This document shows, piece by piece, positions 18,407 through 27,491 of a stretch of DNA of 64,000 nt. The translations under genes and the position numbers were made by a program. Below the pieces are notes generated by a model. That model did not search any database and was not told the DNA's origin. It saw nothing but the letters and a program-made list of their open reading frames with translations. Within the stretch, counting starts at the first letter, position 1, and each line of letters opens with the position of its first letter. The stretch is from NCBI RefSeq assembly GCF_015223055.1, contig NZ_JADFBX010000003.1, forward strand, positions 558,001 through 622,000, given 5' to 3'. Source of the DNA: Pedobacter sp. MC2016-24 (GTDB taxonomy: Bacteria; Bacteroidota; Bacteroidia; Sphingobacteriales; Sphingobacteriaceae).

Positions 18407-18514
18407 GCGCCGCAAGCGGAAAAATCCGGTGGAGGCATTTTGAAATGGTTAATTCCTTTGCTGATCATATTAACCGCTGCATGGTGGCTTCTTGGTAAAT
18501 CAGGTAACAAATAA
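18398..18514 (+). pseudogene. Remnant: C-terminal tail of a small membrane-anchored protein
   Basis: A frame of 38 codons without an ATG start reads SHSAPQAEKSGGGILKW, then a hydrophobic stretch LIPLLIILTAAWWLLG and a short polar end KSGNK before TAA. This Gly-rich linker plus single C-terminal membrane helix is typical of small Bacteroidota membrane proteins. A stop codon lies directly upstream inside the right arm of the long palindrome, and the matching N-terminal part is missing. I read it as a decayed fragment cut off at the palindrome. A TTG start at 18440 could still give a peptide of 24 residues, so a live micro-protein cannot be excluded. Confidence 0.35.
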
Positions 18515-18520
18515 ATAATA

Positions 18521-18556
18521 TTAAGCTACAGCGTGACTTGTCTCGTTGTAGCTTAA
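18521..18556. terminator. Hairpin, possible bidirectional terminator
   Basis: TTAAGCTACAGCG and CGTTGTAGCTTAA form a 13-bp stem with one G-U pair and a 10-nt loop. It starts 7 bp after the stop codon of the gene remnant and probably was its terminator. No long T-run follows on either strand. Confidence 0.45.
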
Positions 18557-18682
18557 GAATCAAACATTGCGGCAGAATAAAAATGGACTAAAACTTTATA
18601 AATACTCAAGCAAAGTATCATTAAAATTAGTACAGGTTAGTGCATGTTGCCAATAATAGCTTGTTTATCTATTATTGGGAAT

Positions 18683-20044
18683 ATGAAACGAGTAATACCG
18701 GGGCTGATCATGTTATTTTTGACGGCCTTTGCTGCCGCCCAGCAAAAATCACCAGTAGATCTTCAAACGATAAAAGTAAAGGCTCCGTTTGAAATGCCAG
18801 CTATCAGAATCCCAGATTTTAGCAAATGCAAGCGGCTGTCAATTGCTGATTTTGGTGCAATCCAGGGAAATAAAGAGCGAACTACCCAGGCATTAGTAAA
18901 AGCCATTGCTCAGGCCAATAAAAACGGTGGTGGGGTAGTGGTTGTGCCCAAAGGGGAATGGTTAACAGCCGGGATCCGCTTAAAAAGTAATGTAAACCTG
19001 CATTTAAATAAAGGGGCAGTATTGCTTTTTTCCGAGCAGCCAGCTGATTATTTACCAGCAGTCCACAGTAGCTGGGAAGGGATGGAATGTTACAATTATG
19101 CACCCTTGATTTATGCTTACGAATGTAAAAACATAGCCATAACTGGCGAAGGGGAATTGAAAGCAAAAATGGACATCTGGAAGCAGTGGTTTGCACGTCC
19201 TAAAGCACATATGGAAAGCATCAAGCGTTTATACAATTTAGCGATGGCATATACACCGGTAAAGGAGCGTCAAATGGTTAATGATTCGGCTCATCTGCGT
19301 CCGCAGTTTATCCAGTTCAACAGGTCAGAAAATATTCTGGTAGATGGAATTACCATAACCAACAGCCCGTTTTGGACCATACATCCATATTTAGCTAAAA
19401 ATGTAGTCATCAGGAATGTAAAAGTCTGGGCACATGGCCACAACAATGATGGCATTGATCCGGAAATGAGTCAAAACGTATTAATTGAAAATTGCATTTT
19501 TGATCAGGGCGATGATGCGATTGCCATCAAATCGGGCAGGAACCCGGAGGGCTGGCGCTTAAAAATCCCCTCAAAAAATATTGTTATCCGCAACAACCTG
19601 GTGAAAAATGGTCATCAGCTGGTAGCCCTGGGTACCGAGCTCTCTGGAGGAATTGAAAATGTATTCATAGACAGCTGTACCGTTGTTGATGGTGCAAAGC
19701 TGAACCACCTCATCTTTATTAAAACCAATGAGCGCATGGGCGGCTATGTGAAAAATATTTATGCTTCCAATATCAGAGCAGGTAAAATTGACCTGGGTAT
19801 TTTGGGCATTGAAACTGATGTTTTATACCAATGGAGAACCCTGGTGCCAACAGTTGAACGGAGACTTACCCCAATTAGTGACATACACCTGGATAATTTA
19901 CAAGCCTCCAATGTGAAATTTCTTTCCCGGATTTTAGGACAAAAAGAGCAACCGGTTAAAAACGTATTGCTCAAAAATGTGAATGCAGATACCATTCAGG
20001 ATAAAGCGCATATACAAGAAAATGTAATCAATTTTAAGAACTAG
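18683..20044 (+). CDS. GH28 polygalacturonase/rhamnogalacturonase-family hydrolase
   Basis: Starting at 18683 (MKRVIPGLIMLF) gives a normal signal peptide ending AAAQ and a 453-residue protein; an ATG at 18644 would add 13 residues ahead of it. The fold is a right-handed beta-helix (FGAIQGNKERTTQALVKAI near the N-terminus). GH28 catalytic aspartates are visible: NNDGID (Asp256, Asp259) and DQGDDAIAIKSG (Asp277, Asp278), with the His of NGHQLVALG (His311) and a late IKT in place of the RIKT motif. It hydrolyses alpha-1,4 galacturonosyl bonds in pectin, probably in the periplasm. It ends 1 bp before the next gene, so they are co-transcribed. Confidence 0.95.
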   Translation: MKRVIPGLIMLFLTAFAAAQQKSPVDLQTIKVKAPFEMPAIRIPDFSKCKRLSIADFGAIQGNKERTTQALVKAIAQANKNGGGVVVVPKGEWLTAGIRLKSNVNLHLNKGAVLLFSEQPADYLPAVHSSWEGMECYNYAPLIYAYECKNIAITGEGELKAKMDIWKQWFARPKAHMESIKRLYNLAMAYTPVKERQMVNDSAHLRPQFIQFNRSENILVDGITITNSPFWTIHPYLAKNVVIRNVKVWAHGHNNDGIDPEMSQNVLIENCIFDQGDDAIAIKSGRNPEGWRLKIPSKNIVIRNNLVKNGHQLVALGTELSGGIENVFIDSCTVVDGAKLNHLIFIKTNERMGGYVKNIYASNIRAGKIDLGILGIETDVLYQWRTLVPTVERRLTPISDIHLDNLQASNVKFLSRILGQKEQPVKNVLLKNVNADTIQDKAHIQENVINFKN

Positions 20045-20045
20045 T

Positions 20046-21422
20046 ATGAGGCTGATCATAATTCTTTTTTTGATGGCTAGCTTTGAGGTATTTGCTCAAA
20101 AACCTGGGCAGTCTGATGCCATTTACTCTGGTGTGCCCTGGTTTGATCAACATGGAAAAGTGGTCAGTGCGCATGGTGCCAATATCGTTAAAGACAACGC
20201 GCGATACTACCTTTTTGGCGAGGCACATACCGATACCAGTAATGCTTTTGTAGGGTTTAACTGTTATTCCTCCGTAGACTTATACAACTGGAAATTTGAA
20301 AGGGTTGCACTACCTGTACAAACTTCAGGGAAATTGGGGCCTAACCGGGTCGCTGAGCGAGTAAAAGTGATGAAATGCCCTTCAACAGGCTTATACATGA
20401 TGTACATGCATGTGGATACACTGGGTTACAAAGATCAGTTTGTCGGTTACGCTACATCAAATAGCATAACCGGCCCCTATACCTTTCAAGGGCCATTGTT
20501 GTTTGATGGCAAGCCGATCAGAAAATGGGATATGGGGACTTTCCAGGATCGGGATGGTTCGGGCTACGTGCTCATCCATGGGGGCGAGGTTTATAAGTTG
20601 GCTGAAGATTACAGGAGCATCATCGAACAAGTCAATAAAAATATGACCGCTGGTTTCGAGTCTCCAACTATGTTTAGAAAGGACAATCTGTATTATTTCC
20701 TGGGGTCGCATTTAACAAGCTGGGAGAAAAATGACAATTATTATTATACCGCTACTTCTTTAAAAGGGCCATGGACATTAAGAGGGCTGTTTGCACCAGA
20801 AGGTTCCCTGACCTGGAATTCGCAAACTACCTTTGTATTGCCCGTTGAAGGATCGAAAGACAGTACTTATTTGTTTATGGGTGATCGCTGGTCCTTTCCG
20901 AAGCAGGCCTCGGCGGCAACTTATGTATGGCAGCCGCTTACTGTATCTGGAACTTCAATAGCTATCCCCGCTTACCAGGATGCCTGGAGGTTAAATATCA
21001 AGACGGGCCTCACTTCGCCTAAAGCAATAAGTCAAAAAATAATCGAGCATACAGATGACCAGCGCATTCAATATACGGGTAAATGGAAAGCTGGCCGCTC
21101 GGATACCAAAGGTGATTCATTTGCAGTTAAATTTGAAGGAACAGGGATCAGCTTTTATGCTTTGTCCGCTCCGGATCATGGCTATGGAAGTGTACTGCTC
21201 CAAAATGATAAAGGAGCGGTGCTATGTAGTGCTATCGTGGATTTTTATAGTTTAAAACCGATATCTGGATTGAAATTTATAAGCCCTGAATTACCCAAAG
21301 GAAAGTATACACTGACAATTTCTGTATTAAGGGAACGTCCCAATTGGTCGGACAAAAGAAAAACAACCTATGGTAGTACCGGATACTTTATCGCACTGGA
21401 TAAAGTTGTCATCAAAAATTGA
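20046..21422 (+). CDS. GH43-like hydrolase with C-terminal binding module (galactanase-like)
   Basis: The 458-residue protein has a signal peptide (ending VFAQ) and opens with GVPWFDQHGKVVSAHGANIV and YYLFGEAH, a pattern I know from exo-beta-1,3-galactanase-type GH43 enzymes. The beta-propeller continues with NCYSSVDLYNWKFERVAL and FESPTMFRKDNLYYFLGSH, whose Glu is the likely acid. The last 125 residues form a separate beta-sandwich (IQYTGKWKAG to TGYFIALDKVVI), probably carbohydrate-binding. It would trim galactan or arabinogalactan side chains of rhamnogalacturonan. It follows the GH28 gene by 1 bp and precedes a related GH43-like gene by 19 bp. Exact substrate is uncertain. Confidence 0.85.
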   Translation: MRLIIILFLMASFEVFAQKPGQSDAIYSGVPWFDQHGKVVSAHGANIVKDNARYYLFGEAHTDTSNAFVGFNCYSSVDLYNWKFERVALPVQTSGKLGPNRVAERVKVMKCPSTGLYMMYMHVDTLGYKDQFVGYATSNSITGPYTFQGPLLFDGKPIRKWDMGTFQDRDGSGYVLIHGGEVYKLAEDYRSIIEQVNKNMTAGFESPTMFRKDNLYYFLGSHLTSWEKNDNYYYTATSLKGPWTLRGLFAPEGSLTWNSQTTFVLPVEGSKDSTYLFMGDRWSFPKQASAATYVWQPLTVSGTSIAIPAYQDAWRLNIKTGLTSPKAISQKIIEHTDDQRIQYTGKWKAGRSDTKGDSFAVKFEGTGISFYALSAPDHGYGSVLLQNDKGAVLCSAIVDFYSLKPISGLKFISPELPKGKYTLTISVLRERPNWSDKRKTTYGSTGYFIALDKVVIKN

Positions 21423-21441
21423 TTTTAAATTTTAAAGGAAC

Positions 21442-23043
21442 ATGATGGTGCATAAATATGCTTTTAATAAGGTTTTGATTTTGTTGCTTGTCCTGATTTG
21501 TAGCCTGGATAGCTCGAATGCACAGGGGCAAAACATCAAAAATGATGTATTCTGGAATACCAGAGACGGCCTTCCCATCAATAGCCAGGGGGGCGGGATA
21601 TTCAGGTTCGCAGATCCGCTTACCGGACTGAAAAAATATTATTGGTATGGCGTTCATTATGCCGAAGCGGATGCTTACCGCAACAATCCTGCTGTAACAC
21701 AACCAAAAGCAACTTTTGAATCTGTAACCTGTTACAGCTCTGTCGATCTGGTGAACTGGACGTTTGAAGGAAATGTTTTAACAAAAGATCAAACTGATCA
21801 ATCTGGTAAAACCTGGGTTGGACGTTTGGGAGTAGCCTACGTTAAAGAATTGAGCAAATATGCCATGTTTGTCCAACATGGTAATCAGGTGTTGATTACA
21901 TTATCGGATTCGCCAACCGGTCAATTTACATGGCATCAGAGAATCAGTATGGAGCAGATGATCGGGACTAGTAATACTGGTGATCAGACTGTATTTACCG
22001 ATGAGGATACCGGAAAATCATATCTGGTTTATTCTTATGGAAGAGGCCGAAACAAAATATATGTTTCAGAAATTGGTGTAAAAGCAGGTAAGGTTGGCTT
22101 GTTAGACTGTACGCAGGTTTTTAAAGGGGAAAGCCGTGAAGGGAATTGTATGTTCAAATACAATGGTAAATATTATATGTTCGCATCAAATATTTATGGC
22201 TGGGATGCCTCTTTTGCGTATTACCTGGTGGCTGATGACATTAGGGGGCCTTACTTGCCAACTAACGATATGCTGGTGATGAAAGGAACTTCCGACGATT
22301 ATGCACATGTGTCGCAGACCGGTTTTTTCTGTACTGTAAAAGGAAAAGAACAAGAAACCATTATTTATTGTGGCGACCGCTGGGCGGATTTCGCAGGAAA
22401 CGGACTGGGGTATAACCAATGGTGCCCGCTATCGTTTGATGGTAAAATCCCATACTTTAATTCAGTTAGCTCCTGGGACCTGGACGCTAAAACAGGCCGT
22501 TGGAAAGTGGGGGACGATAACAACTATGTGAAGAATGGCAGCTTTGAGGCAGACCGTAATTATATTCCCAGTAAGTTTAAACCGGTTCAAACACAATTAA
22601 CCGGATGGGCTACTACTGTTATTCAGGGGACTGAAATTAGCCTCGACAGCGCTAAATCACCAGTTCTTAACTATAAGAACAGCGAACTCGACAGGCAGAT
22701 CGTAATCGGTGAAAAAAGCCTGAATATCAGCGATCAGGTGAATTTTAAGCGTAAAATTTTTCAGAAAATTACATCCTCACCGAATGTGAAACTTCAGGAT
22801 GGATGGTATACCCTTACTGCAAAAGTGAAAAATAGTAATGGTTTTAATAGATTGGAAATGTATGCATTGAGTAATGGAAAAACGTTTAAATACAGTATTG
22901 AAAAGGAAAATATTTCCTGGCAAACAATTTCTGTTAAAAATATACAGGTCCGTGCCGGGAAGGTAGAAATTGGTTTCTTTGCAGATGGTATTGCTCATGG
23001 CTTTTGCCAGGCAGACGACGTGTCTCTATTAAAAGATCGATAA
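21442..23043 (+). CDS. GH43-like hydrolase with C-terminal beta-sandwich
   Basis: This 533-residue protein has a signal peptide (ending SNAQG) and a five-bladed propeller starting INSQGGGIFRF, KKYYWYGVHYAEAD and VTCYSSVDLVNWTFEGNVL, which mirrors the previous gene's product in order but is clearly divergent. Other GH43-like segments are TGDQTVFTDEDTGKSYLVYS and REGNCMFKYNGKYYMFASN. From about residue 365 a NYVKNGSFEADRNY segment starts a CBM4/22-like sandwich that runs to the end. It is probably a periplasmic exo-acting enzyme on arabinan or galactan side chains. The tandem position with a related gene suggests complementary substrates. Confidence 0.82.
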   Translation: MMVHKYAFNKVLILLLVLICSLDSSNAQGQNIKNDVFWNTRDGLPINSQGGGIFRFADPLTGLKKYYWYGVHYAEADAYRNNPAVTQPKATFESVTCYSSVDLVNWTFEGNVLTKDQTDQSGKTWVGRLGVAYVKELSKYAMFVQHGNQVLITLSDSPTGQFTWHQRISMEQMIGTSNTGDQTVFTDEDTGKSYLVYSYGRGRNKIYVSEIGVKAGKVGLLDCTQVFKGESREGNCMFKYNGKYYMFASNIYGWDASFAYYLVADDIRGPYLPTNDMLVMKGTSDDYAHVSQTGFFCTVKGKEQETIIYCGDRWADFAGNGLGYNQWCPLSFDGKIPYFNSVSSWDLDAKTGRWKVGDDNNYVKNGSFEADRNYIPSKFKPVQTQLTGWATTVIQGTEISLDSAKSPVLNYKNSELDRQIVIGEKSLNISDQVNFKRKIFQKITSSPNVKLQDGWYTLTAKVKNSNGFNRLEMYALSNGKTFKYSIEKENISWQTISVKNIQVRAGKVEIGFFADGIAHGFCQADDVSLLKDR

Positions 23044-23073
23044 TAGAAAGCTTTATTTTAGCTCCAGAATTTT

Positions 23074-25986
23074 ATGACAACAAAACGAGTATTGCTGGTA
23101 AAATGCCTGATTATAATGGTACAATTTTTCTTCATAAAGTACGGTGCAAAGGCACAGGTCGCTAAAGTCGCCATTTCAACGCAGGCTTCATCCGCTGCCT
23201 TTCCTTTAGTGAGTAATCAAGTAGCAGCAGCGATTTATATAGATAAAAGAGATGCCGAGGTAGTCAATATCGCAGCTAATGCATTAAAAGATGATCTGAA
23301 ATTAGTGACAGGTACCAGTGCAAAAGTAAATAACAGTGGGAAAATAACCAGTCCTTTTTGTGTGCTAATCGGAACCCTTGGGCAATCCGAGTTAATTGAC
23401 AAGCTGGTGCTTCAAAAAAAGATTAAAACAGCTGGGGTCACTGGAAAGTGGGAAACATTCAGCATTTCTATAGCTGATCATCCGCTTCCAGGTGTAAAAC
23501 AGGCATTGGTTGTGATGGGAAGTGATCCCCGCGGAACTGCCTTTGGCGTTTTTGAACTTTCTAAGTTAATCGGTGTTTCGCCCTGGTACTGGTGGGCTGA
23601 TGTGCAGCCAGCCTCAAAAAAAGAGATTTATGTACAAGGTGGAATGGTATCCAATCCGCCCGCCGTTAAATACCGTGGTATCTTTTTAAATGACGAAGAT
23701 TGGGGGCTACAGCCATGGGCTGCTAAAACCCTGGAGCCCGAAACTGACGATATCGGTCCGAAAACGTATACACGGATATTTGAATTGTTGTTGAGGCTTA
23801 AAGCCAACCTGATCTGGCCGGCTATGCACCCCAGTACCAAAGCATTTTACCACTATCCTGGTAATGAAAAGGCTGCCGCTGATTATTCCATTGTGGTTGG
23901 ATCTTCTCATGCAGAACCCATGTTACGCAATAACGTAAGCGAATGGACTAAAAATAGGGGGGCTTTCAATTACCTGACCAATAAAGATGCGGTGCACCAA
24001 TACTGGGAAGATCGGGTGAAAGAAAGTAAAAATAACGATGCCGTATATACAGTAGGTATGCGTGGTGTTCATGATAGCGGTATGGAAGGTGTAAAAAGTG
24101 TGAAAGAAGCCATTCCATTACTCGAGGGAATTATTGAGGATCAAAGGAAGCTGTTGCAAAAATACATCAATCCTAATCCTGCTGCTGTACCGCAGGTGTT
24201 TACCGTGTATAAAGAGGTACTGGATATTTACGATGGGGGGATTAAACTGCCGGAAGACATCACCCTGGTTTGGCCGGATGACAATTATGGATACATCCAG
24301 CGCTTAAACAATGAAAAGGAAAATTCCAGGGCAGGCGGTTCTGGAGTCTACTATCACGCTTCATATTGGGGGCGCCCGCACGACTATCTGTGGTTGAGCA
24401 CCACACATCCGGGGCTAATTCGCGAAGAGATGATGAAAGCTTATCAGACTAAATCTGATCGTTTGTGGGTATTGAATGTGGGTGATATTAAACCTTCAGA
24501 GTACAATATGCAATTGTTCCTGGATATGGCGTACCAGACTAAACCTTTTGAAGAAAGCAGTTATACCAAAGTCCATTTGCAGAACTGGGCATCAGATATA
24601 TTCGGCCCCGAAAATGCCAGTCAGATTGCCGAGGTGCTGTGGAAATACTACCAGCTTGCTTTTGATCGAAAGCCAGAATTTATGGGATGGAGTCAGACTG
24701 AGCCGACCACAAAAACCAGTTATACCGCTTATAACCATTTCTATTATGGTGATGAGGCACAACGAAGGATAGACCAATATGAGGGCTTAACAGCTGCTGT
24801 AAAGGCTTTGCGAACCCAGATTAAAGCCAAAGACGCAGATGCTTTTTATCAACTGGTTTATTATCCGGTTGTCGGTGCGTCCCTCATGAACAAGAAGTTT
24901 CTATACCGAGATAAAGCCATGTGGTACACCAAACAAAACAGGACAAGTGCAGCCGATTATGCCAGCTTATCTAAACAGGCATACGAAGATATTGTAAAAG
25001 AAACCCAATATTACAATAATGGACTTAGTGGCGGGAAATGGAAAGGAATGATGTCCATGAGCCCACGTAATTTACCAGTTTACCAAACCCCTGATTTGCC
25101 CGCAACCACGATTGATCAAGCAGCGGTATGGAACATAGCTCCGGAAGGCTTTATTCGGCCCGACTCGTCGTTAGTTAAAGGTCCGGGGTTTGTTTTACCT
25201 GCTTTTAACCGTTTTGCCAACAAGCGTTATTTTGTCGATGTGTTTCTAAGCACAGATAAAGTTTTAGAATGGAAGGCCGAAACAGAATCCTGGATTAAAT
25301 TATCGCAAAGTTCGGGTAAACTGGAGCCGCAATTTGGAAAAAGAGAGCATCGCATTTGGGTAAGCATAGACTGGGCTAAAGCAAATCAAAAAAGTGGACA
25401 GATTACATTTACAGCCAACGGAACAAGACGGACAGTACATGTTGATCTGAGTACAGAAGACAGTTATCTCGATATTCCAGCAACTGCGTTTAGCCGAAAA
25501 GTGGATCATGGAATTCAGCAATGGTCTTTGTTAAAAGATCTGGGACATACAGGCCAAAGTTTAATGGCTTTGCCGCTTGTTGGTGTGCAAATTCCTGACA
25601 TGAAAGTCACTGGATCGCTTAAAAATAATGCATATGTTGAATACGACTTCAACACTGCAGCAGCTACAAATCCTGAAATAACCATATATACTTTGCCAAC
25701 CCATCCGCTCAACAACAATTATCGCATGCGTTATGCAGTTGAAGTTGATGGCAACGCCTACCAGGTAATGGATTTCAAAACCCAGGGCAGGAGCGAAGAA
25801 TGGAAGCAGAATGTATTGAGCAATAGCGCCACTAAAAAACTGAAACTGGATCCGTTGAATCCGGGAAAACATACACTGCGCATCTATATGATCGATCCCG
25901 GCGTAATTCTGGACCGCATTATCCTGGATTTTGGTGGTTTAAAAAGCGGGTACAGCTATGGATTGCTTGCCCCGGTCAGCCTTTAG
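23074..25986 (+). CDS. GH115-family alpha-glucuronidase
   Basis: The 970-residue protein has an N-terminal export signal (ending GAKAQ) and matches GH115 in length and motifs: an N-terminal domain with VVMGSDPRGTAFGVFELSKL, then the catalytic barrel with KYRGIFLNDEDWGLQPWA, LKANLIWPAMHPSTKAFY, VGSSHAEPMLRNN and LVWPDDNYGYIQRL, followed by helical and beta-sandwich domains. The family removes (4-O-methyl)glucuronic acid from xylan and also from arabinogalactan-type chains. In this pectinase locus the latter is more likely (inference). It begins 30 bp after the GH43 gene and is the last gene before a 114-bp gap. Confidence 0.93.
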   Translation: MTTKRVLLVKCLIIMVQFFFIKYGAKAQVAKVAISTQASSAAFPLVSNQVAAAIYIDKRDAEVVNIAANALKDDLKLVTGTSAKVNNSGKITSPFCVLIGTLGQSELIDKLVLQKKIKTAGVTGKWETFSISIADHPLPGVKQALVVMGSDPRGTAFGVFELSKLIGVSPWYWWADVQPASKKEIYVQGGMVSNPPAVKYRGIFLNDEDWGLQPWAAKTLEPETDDIGPKTYTRIFELLLRLKANLIWPAMHPSTKAFYHYPGNEKAAADYSIVVGSSHAEPMLRNNVSEWTKNRGAFNYLTNKDAVHQYWEDRVKESKNNDAVYTVGMRGVHDSGMEGVKSVKEAIPLLEGIIEDQRKLLQKYINPNPAAVPQVFTVYKEVLDIYDGGIKLPEDITLVWPDDNYGYIQRLNNEKENSRAGGSGVYYHASYWGRPHDYLWLSTTHPGLIREEMMKAYQTKSDRLWVLNVGDIKPSEYNMQLFLDMAYQTKPFEESSYTKVHLQNWASDIFGPENASQIAEVLWKYYQLAFDRKPEFMGWSQTEPTTKTSYTAYNHFYYGDEAQRRIDQYEGLTAAVKALRTQIKAKDADAFYQLVYYPVVGASLMNKKFLYRDKAMWYTKQNRTSAADYASLSKQAYEDIVKETQYYNNGLSGGKWKGMMSMSPRNLPVYQTPDLPATTIDQAAVWNIAPEGFIRPDSSLVKGPGFVLPAFNRFANKRYFVDVFLSTDKVLEWKAETESWIKLSQSSGKLEPQFGKREHRIWVSIDWAKANQKSGQITFTANGTRRTVHVDLSTEDSYLDIPATAFSRKVDHGIQQWSLLKDLGHTGQSLMALPLVGVQIPDMKVTGSLKNNAYVEYDFNTAAATNPEITIYTLPTHPLNNNYRMRYAVEVDGNAYQVMDFKTQGRSEEWKQNVLSNSATKKLKLDPLNPGKHTLRIYMIDPGVILDRIILDFGGLKSGYSYGLLAPVSL

Positions 25987-26100
25987 CTTTTTCCCGATTG
26001 TAATGACTTCTTTACGCCTTTAACAGGATGCGGCAGGATGCCCTTGCTGCTGAAATGCGCTAGATTAGGCTGACAAATAACCGAATAAGACGTTTGAATC

Positions 26101-27483
26101 ATGTTTAACTCCGCTCAGTCTGTTAAAAATACCGGGTTTAAAATGCTTTGCATCTGCGGGCTTATATTTCCGGCGGCGCCGTCTTTTGCCCAATATGTTC
26201 CCCATAAAGGAAATGATGTAACCACACCTTTACACCTGCTAAAACCTGCTTATATCACGCCTTACGGTGAAACAAAATTAGCTGACATCAAGATATCTTT
26301 AGATCGTGTTTTCAATTATCTCAATGCGACCACACCTTTTCAATTGGTGGATAAAACCACCGGTACTGCGCTTGCTGATCTAAAAAAGGCCAATTCAAAT
26401 TCGATATTTAAACCAGGAGATTACCGCTTGACCAGTTACGAATGGGGGGTGACTTATACTGGAATGCTTGAAGTGGCTGCAGCAACAGGAGATAAGAAGT
26501 ATCGTGATTATACAATCAATAGGATCAACTTTTTGGCAGATGTAGTGGCTACTTATCAAAACTACTTAAAAACGAACAAAGGTGCTGTGACTCCAGTACG
26601 TTCCATCATAGATCCGCATGCCCTGGATGATGCAGGAGCCATCGCGGCTTCAATGATTAAAGCACAAAGAACTGGAGAGATCAAATCAAATCTGCGTCCG
26701 GTTATTGACAATTACATCAATTATATCATGACTAAGGAGTTTCGTTTGAAAGATGGAACATTGGCCAGAAACAGACCACAGCCCAATACCCTCTGGTTGG
26801 ATGATTTGTACATGAGCTTACCCGCACTGGTGCAAATGGGTGTTTTAACAGGTGATGTAAAATATTTTGATGAGGCTGTAAAGCAATATCAATTGTTTGC
26901 CGACCGGATGTTTAATCCTGAAAAAGGTTTATATATGCACGGTTGGGTACAGGATATGGATCCGCATCCGCAATTTCATTGGGCCAGGGCAAATGGCTGG
27001 GGACTCATGACGAAGATTGAAATGCTGGACGTCTTGCCTGAAAATCATCCTGGAAGGGCAATCGTATTGAAAATATTAAAAGCACACGTCAAGGGTTTGG
27101 CGAGCTTGCAGGATGGCACGGGATTCTGGCACCAGTTACTGGATAAAAATGATTCTTATCTGGAGACTTCAGCTACTGCCATTTATGCCTATTGCATTGC
27201 CCGTGCCATTAATAAAGGCTGGCTGGATGCCAAAGCTTACGGCCCGATGGCTTTACTGGCATGGAATGCCGTGAGTACTAAAATTAATGCGCAGGGACAG
27301 GTAGAAGGCACCTGTGTGGGCACCGGAATGGGCTTTGATCCGGCCTTTTATTACTACCGCCCCATCAATGTTTTCGCTGCACACAGTTATGGCCCCGTAC
27401 TTCTGGCCGGTGCCGAAACCTACCGCATGTTAGAGAAACATCCTTTTGAAATAAATGACAGTGCCGTTCAAATGTATAAATAA
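26101..27483 (+). CDS. GH105 unsaturated rhamnogalacturonyl/glucuronyl hydrolase
   Basis: The 460-residue protein has a signal peptide (ending PSFAQ) and the alpha6/alpha6-barrel motifs of GH105: TSYEWGVTYTGMLEVA, DPHALDDAGAIAASMI, TLWLDDLYMSLPALVQMG, FHWARANGWGLMTKIEML, LQDGTGFWHQLLD and ETSATAIYAYCIARAI. These enzymes hydrate the 4,5-unsaturated uronic acid left at the end of lyase products, so it acts after the PL9 enzyme. The WLDDLYM segment probably carries the catalytic Asp. The next gene (PL22) starts 8 bp later, a fitting pairing for disposal of unsaturated oligogalacturonides. Confidence 0.94.
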   Translation: MFNSAQSVKNTGFKMLCICGLIFPAAPSFAQYVPHKGNDVTTPLHLLKPAYITPYGETKLADIKISLDRVFNYLNATTPFQLVDKTTGTALADLKKANSNSIFKPGDYRLTSYEWGVTYTGMLEVAAATGDKKYRDYTINRINFLADVVATYQNYLKTNKGAVTPVRSIIDPHALDDAGAIAASMIKAQRTGEIKSNLRPVIDNYINYIMTKEFRLKDGTLARNRPQPNTLWLDDLYMSLPALVQMGVLTGDVKYFDEAVKQYQLFADRMFNPEKGLYMHGWVQDMDPHPQFHWARANGWGLMTKIEMLDVLPENHPGRAIVLKILKAHVKGLASLQDGTGFWHQLLDKNDSYLETSATAIYAYCIARAINKGWLDAKAYGPMALLAWNAVSTKINAQGQVEGTCVGTGMGFDPAFYYYRPINVFAAHSYGPVLLAGAETYRMLEKHPFEINDSAVQMYK

Positions 27484-27491
27484 TCAATTCA

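Larger units (their letters stand above)
18310..18682. other. Gap with palindrome, gene remnant and hairpin
   Basis: No intact gene lies between the PL9 and GH28 genes. The stretch holds a 64-nt near-perfect inverted repeat (18343-18406), an open frame without a start that looks like the tail of a small membrane-anchored protein (18398-18514), and a 36-nt hairpin (18521-18556). The remaining bases up to the GH28 start probably hold that gene's promoter. Confidence 0.5.
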
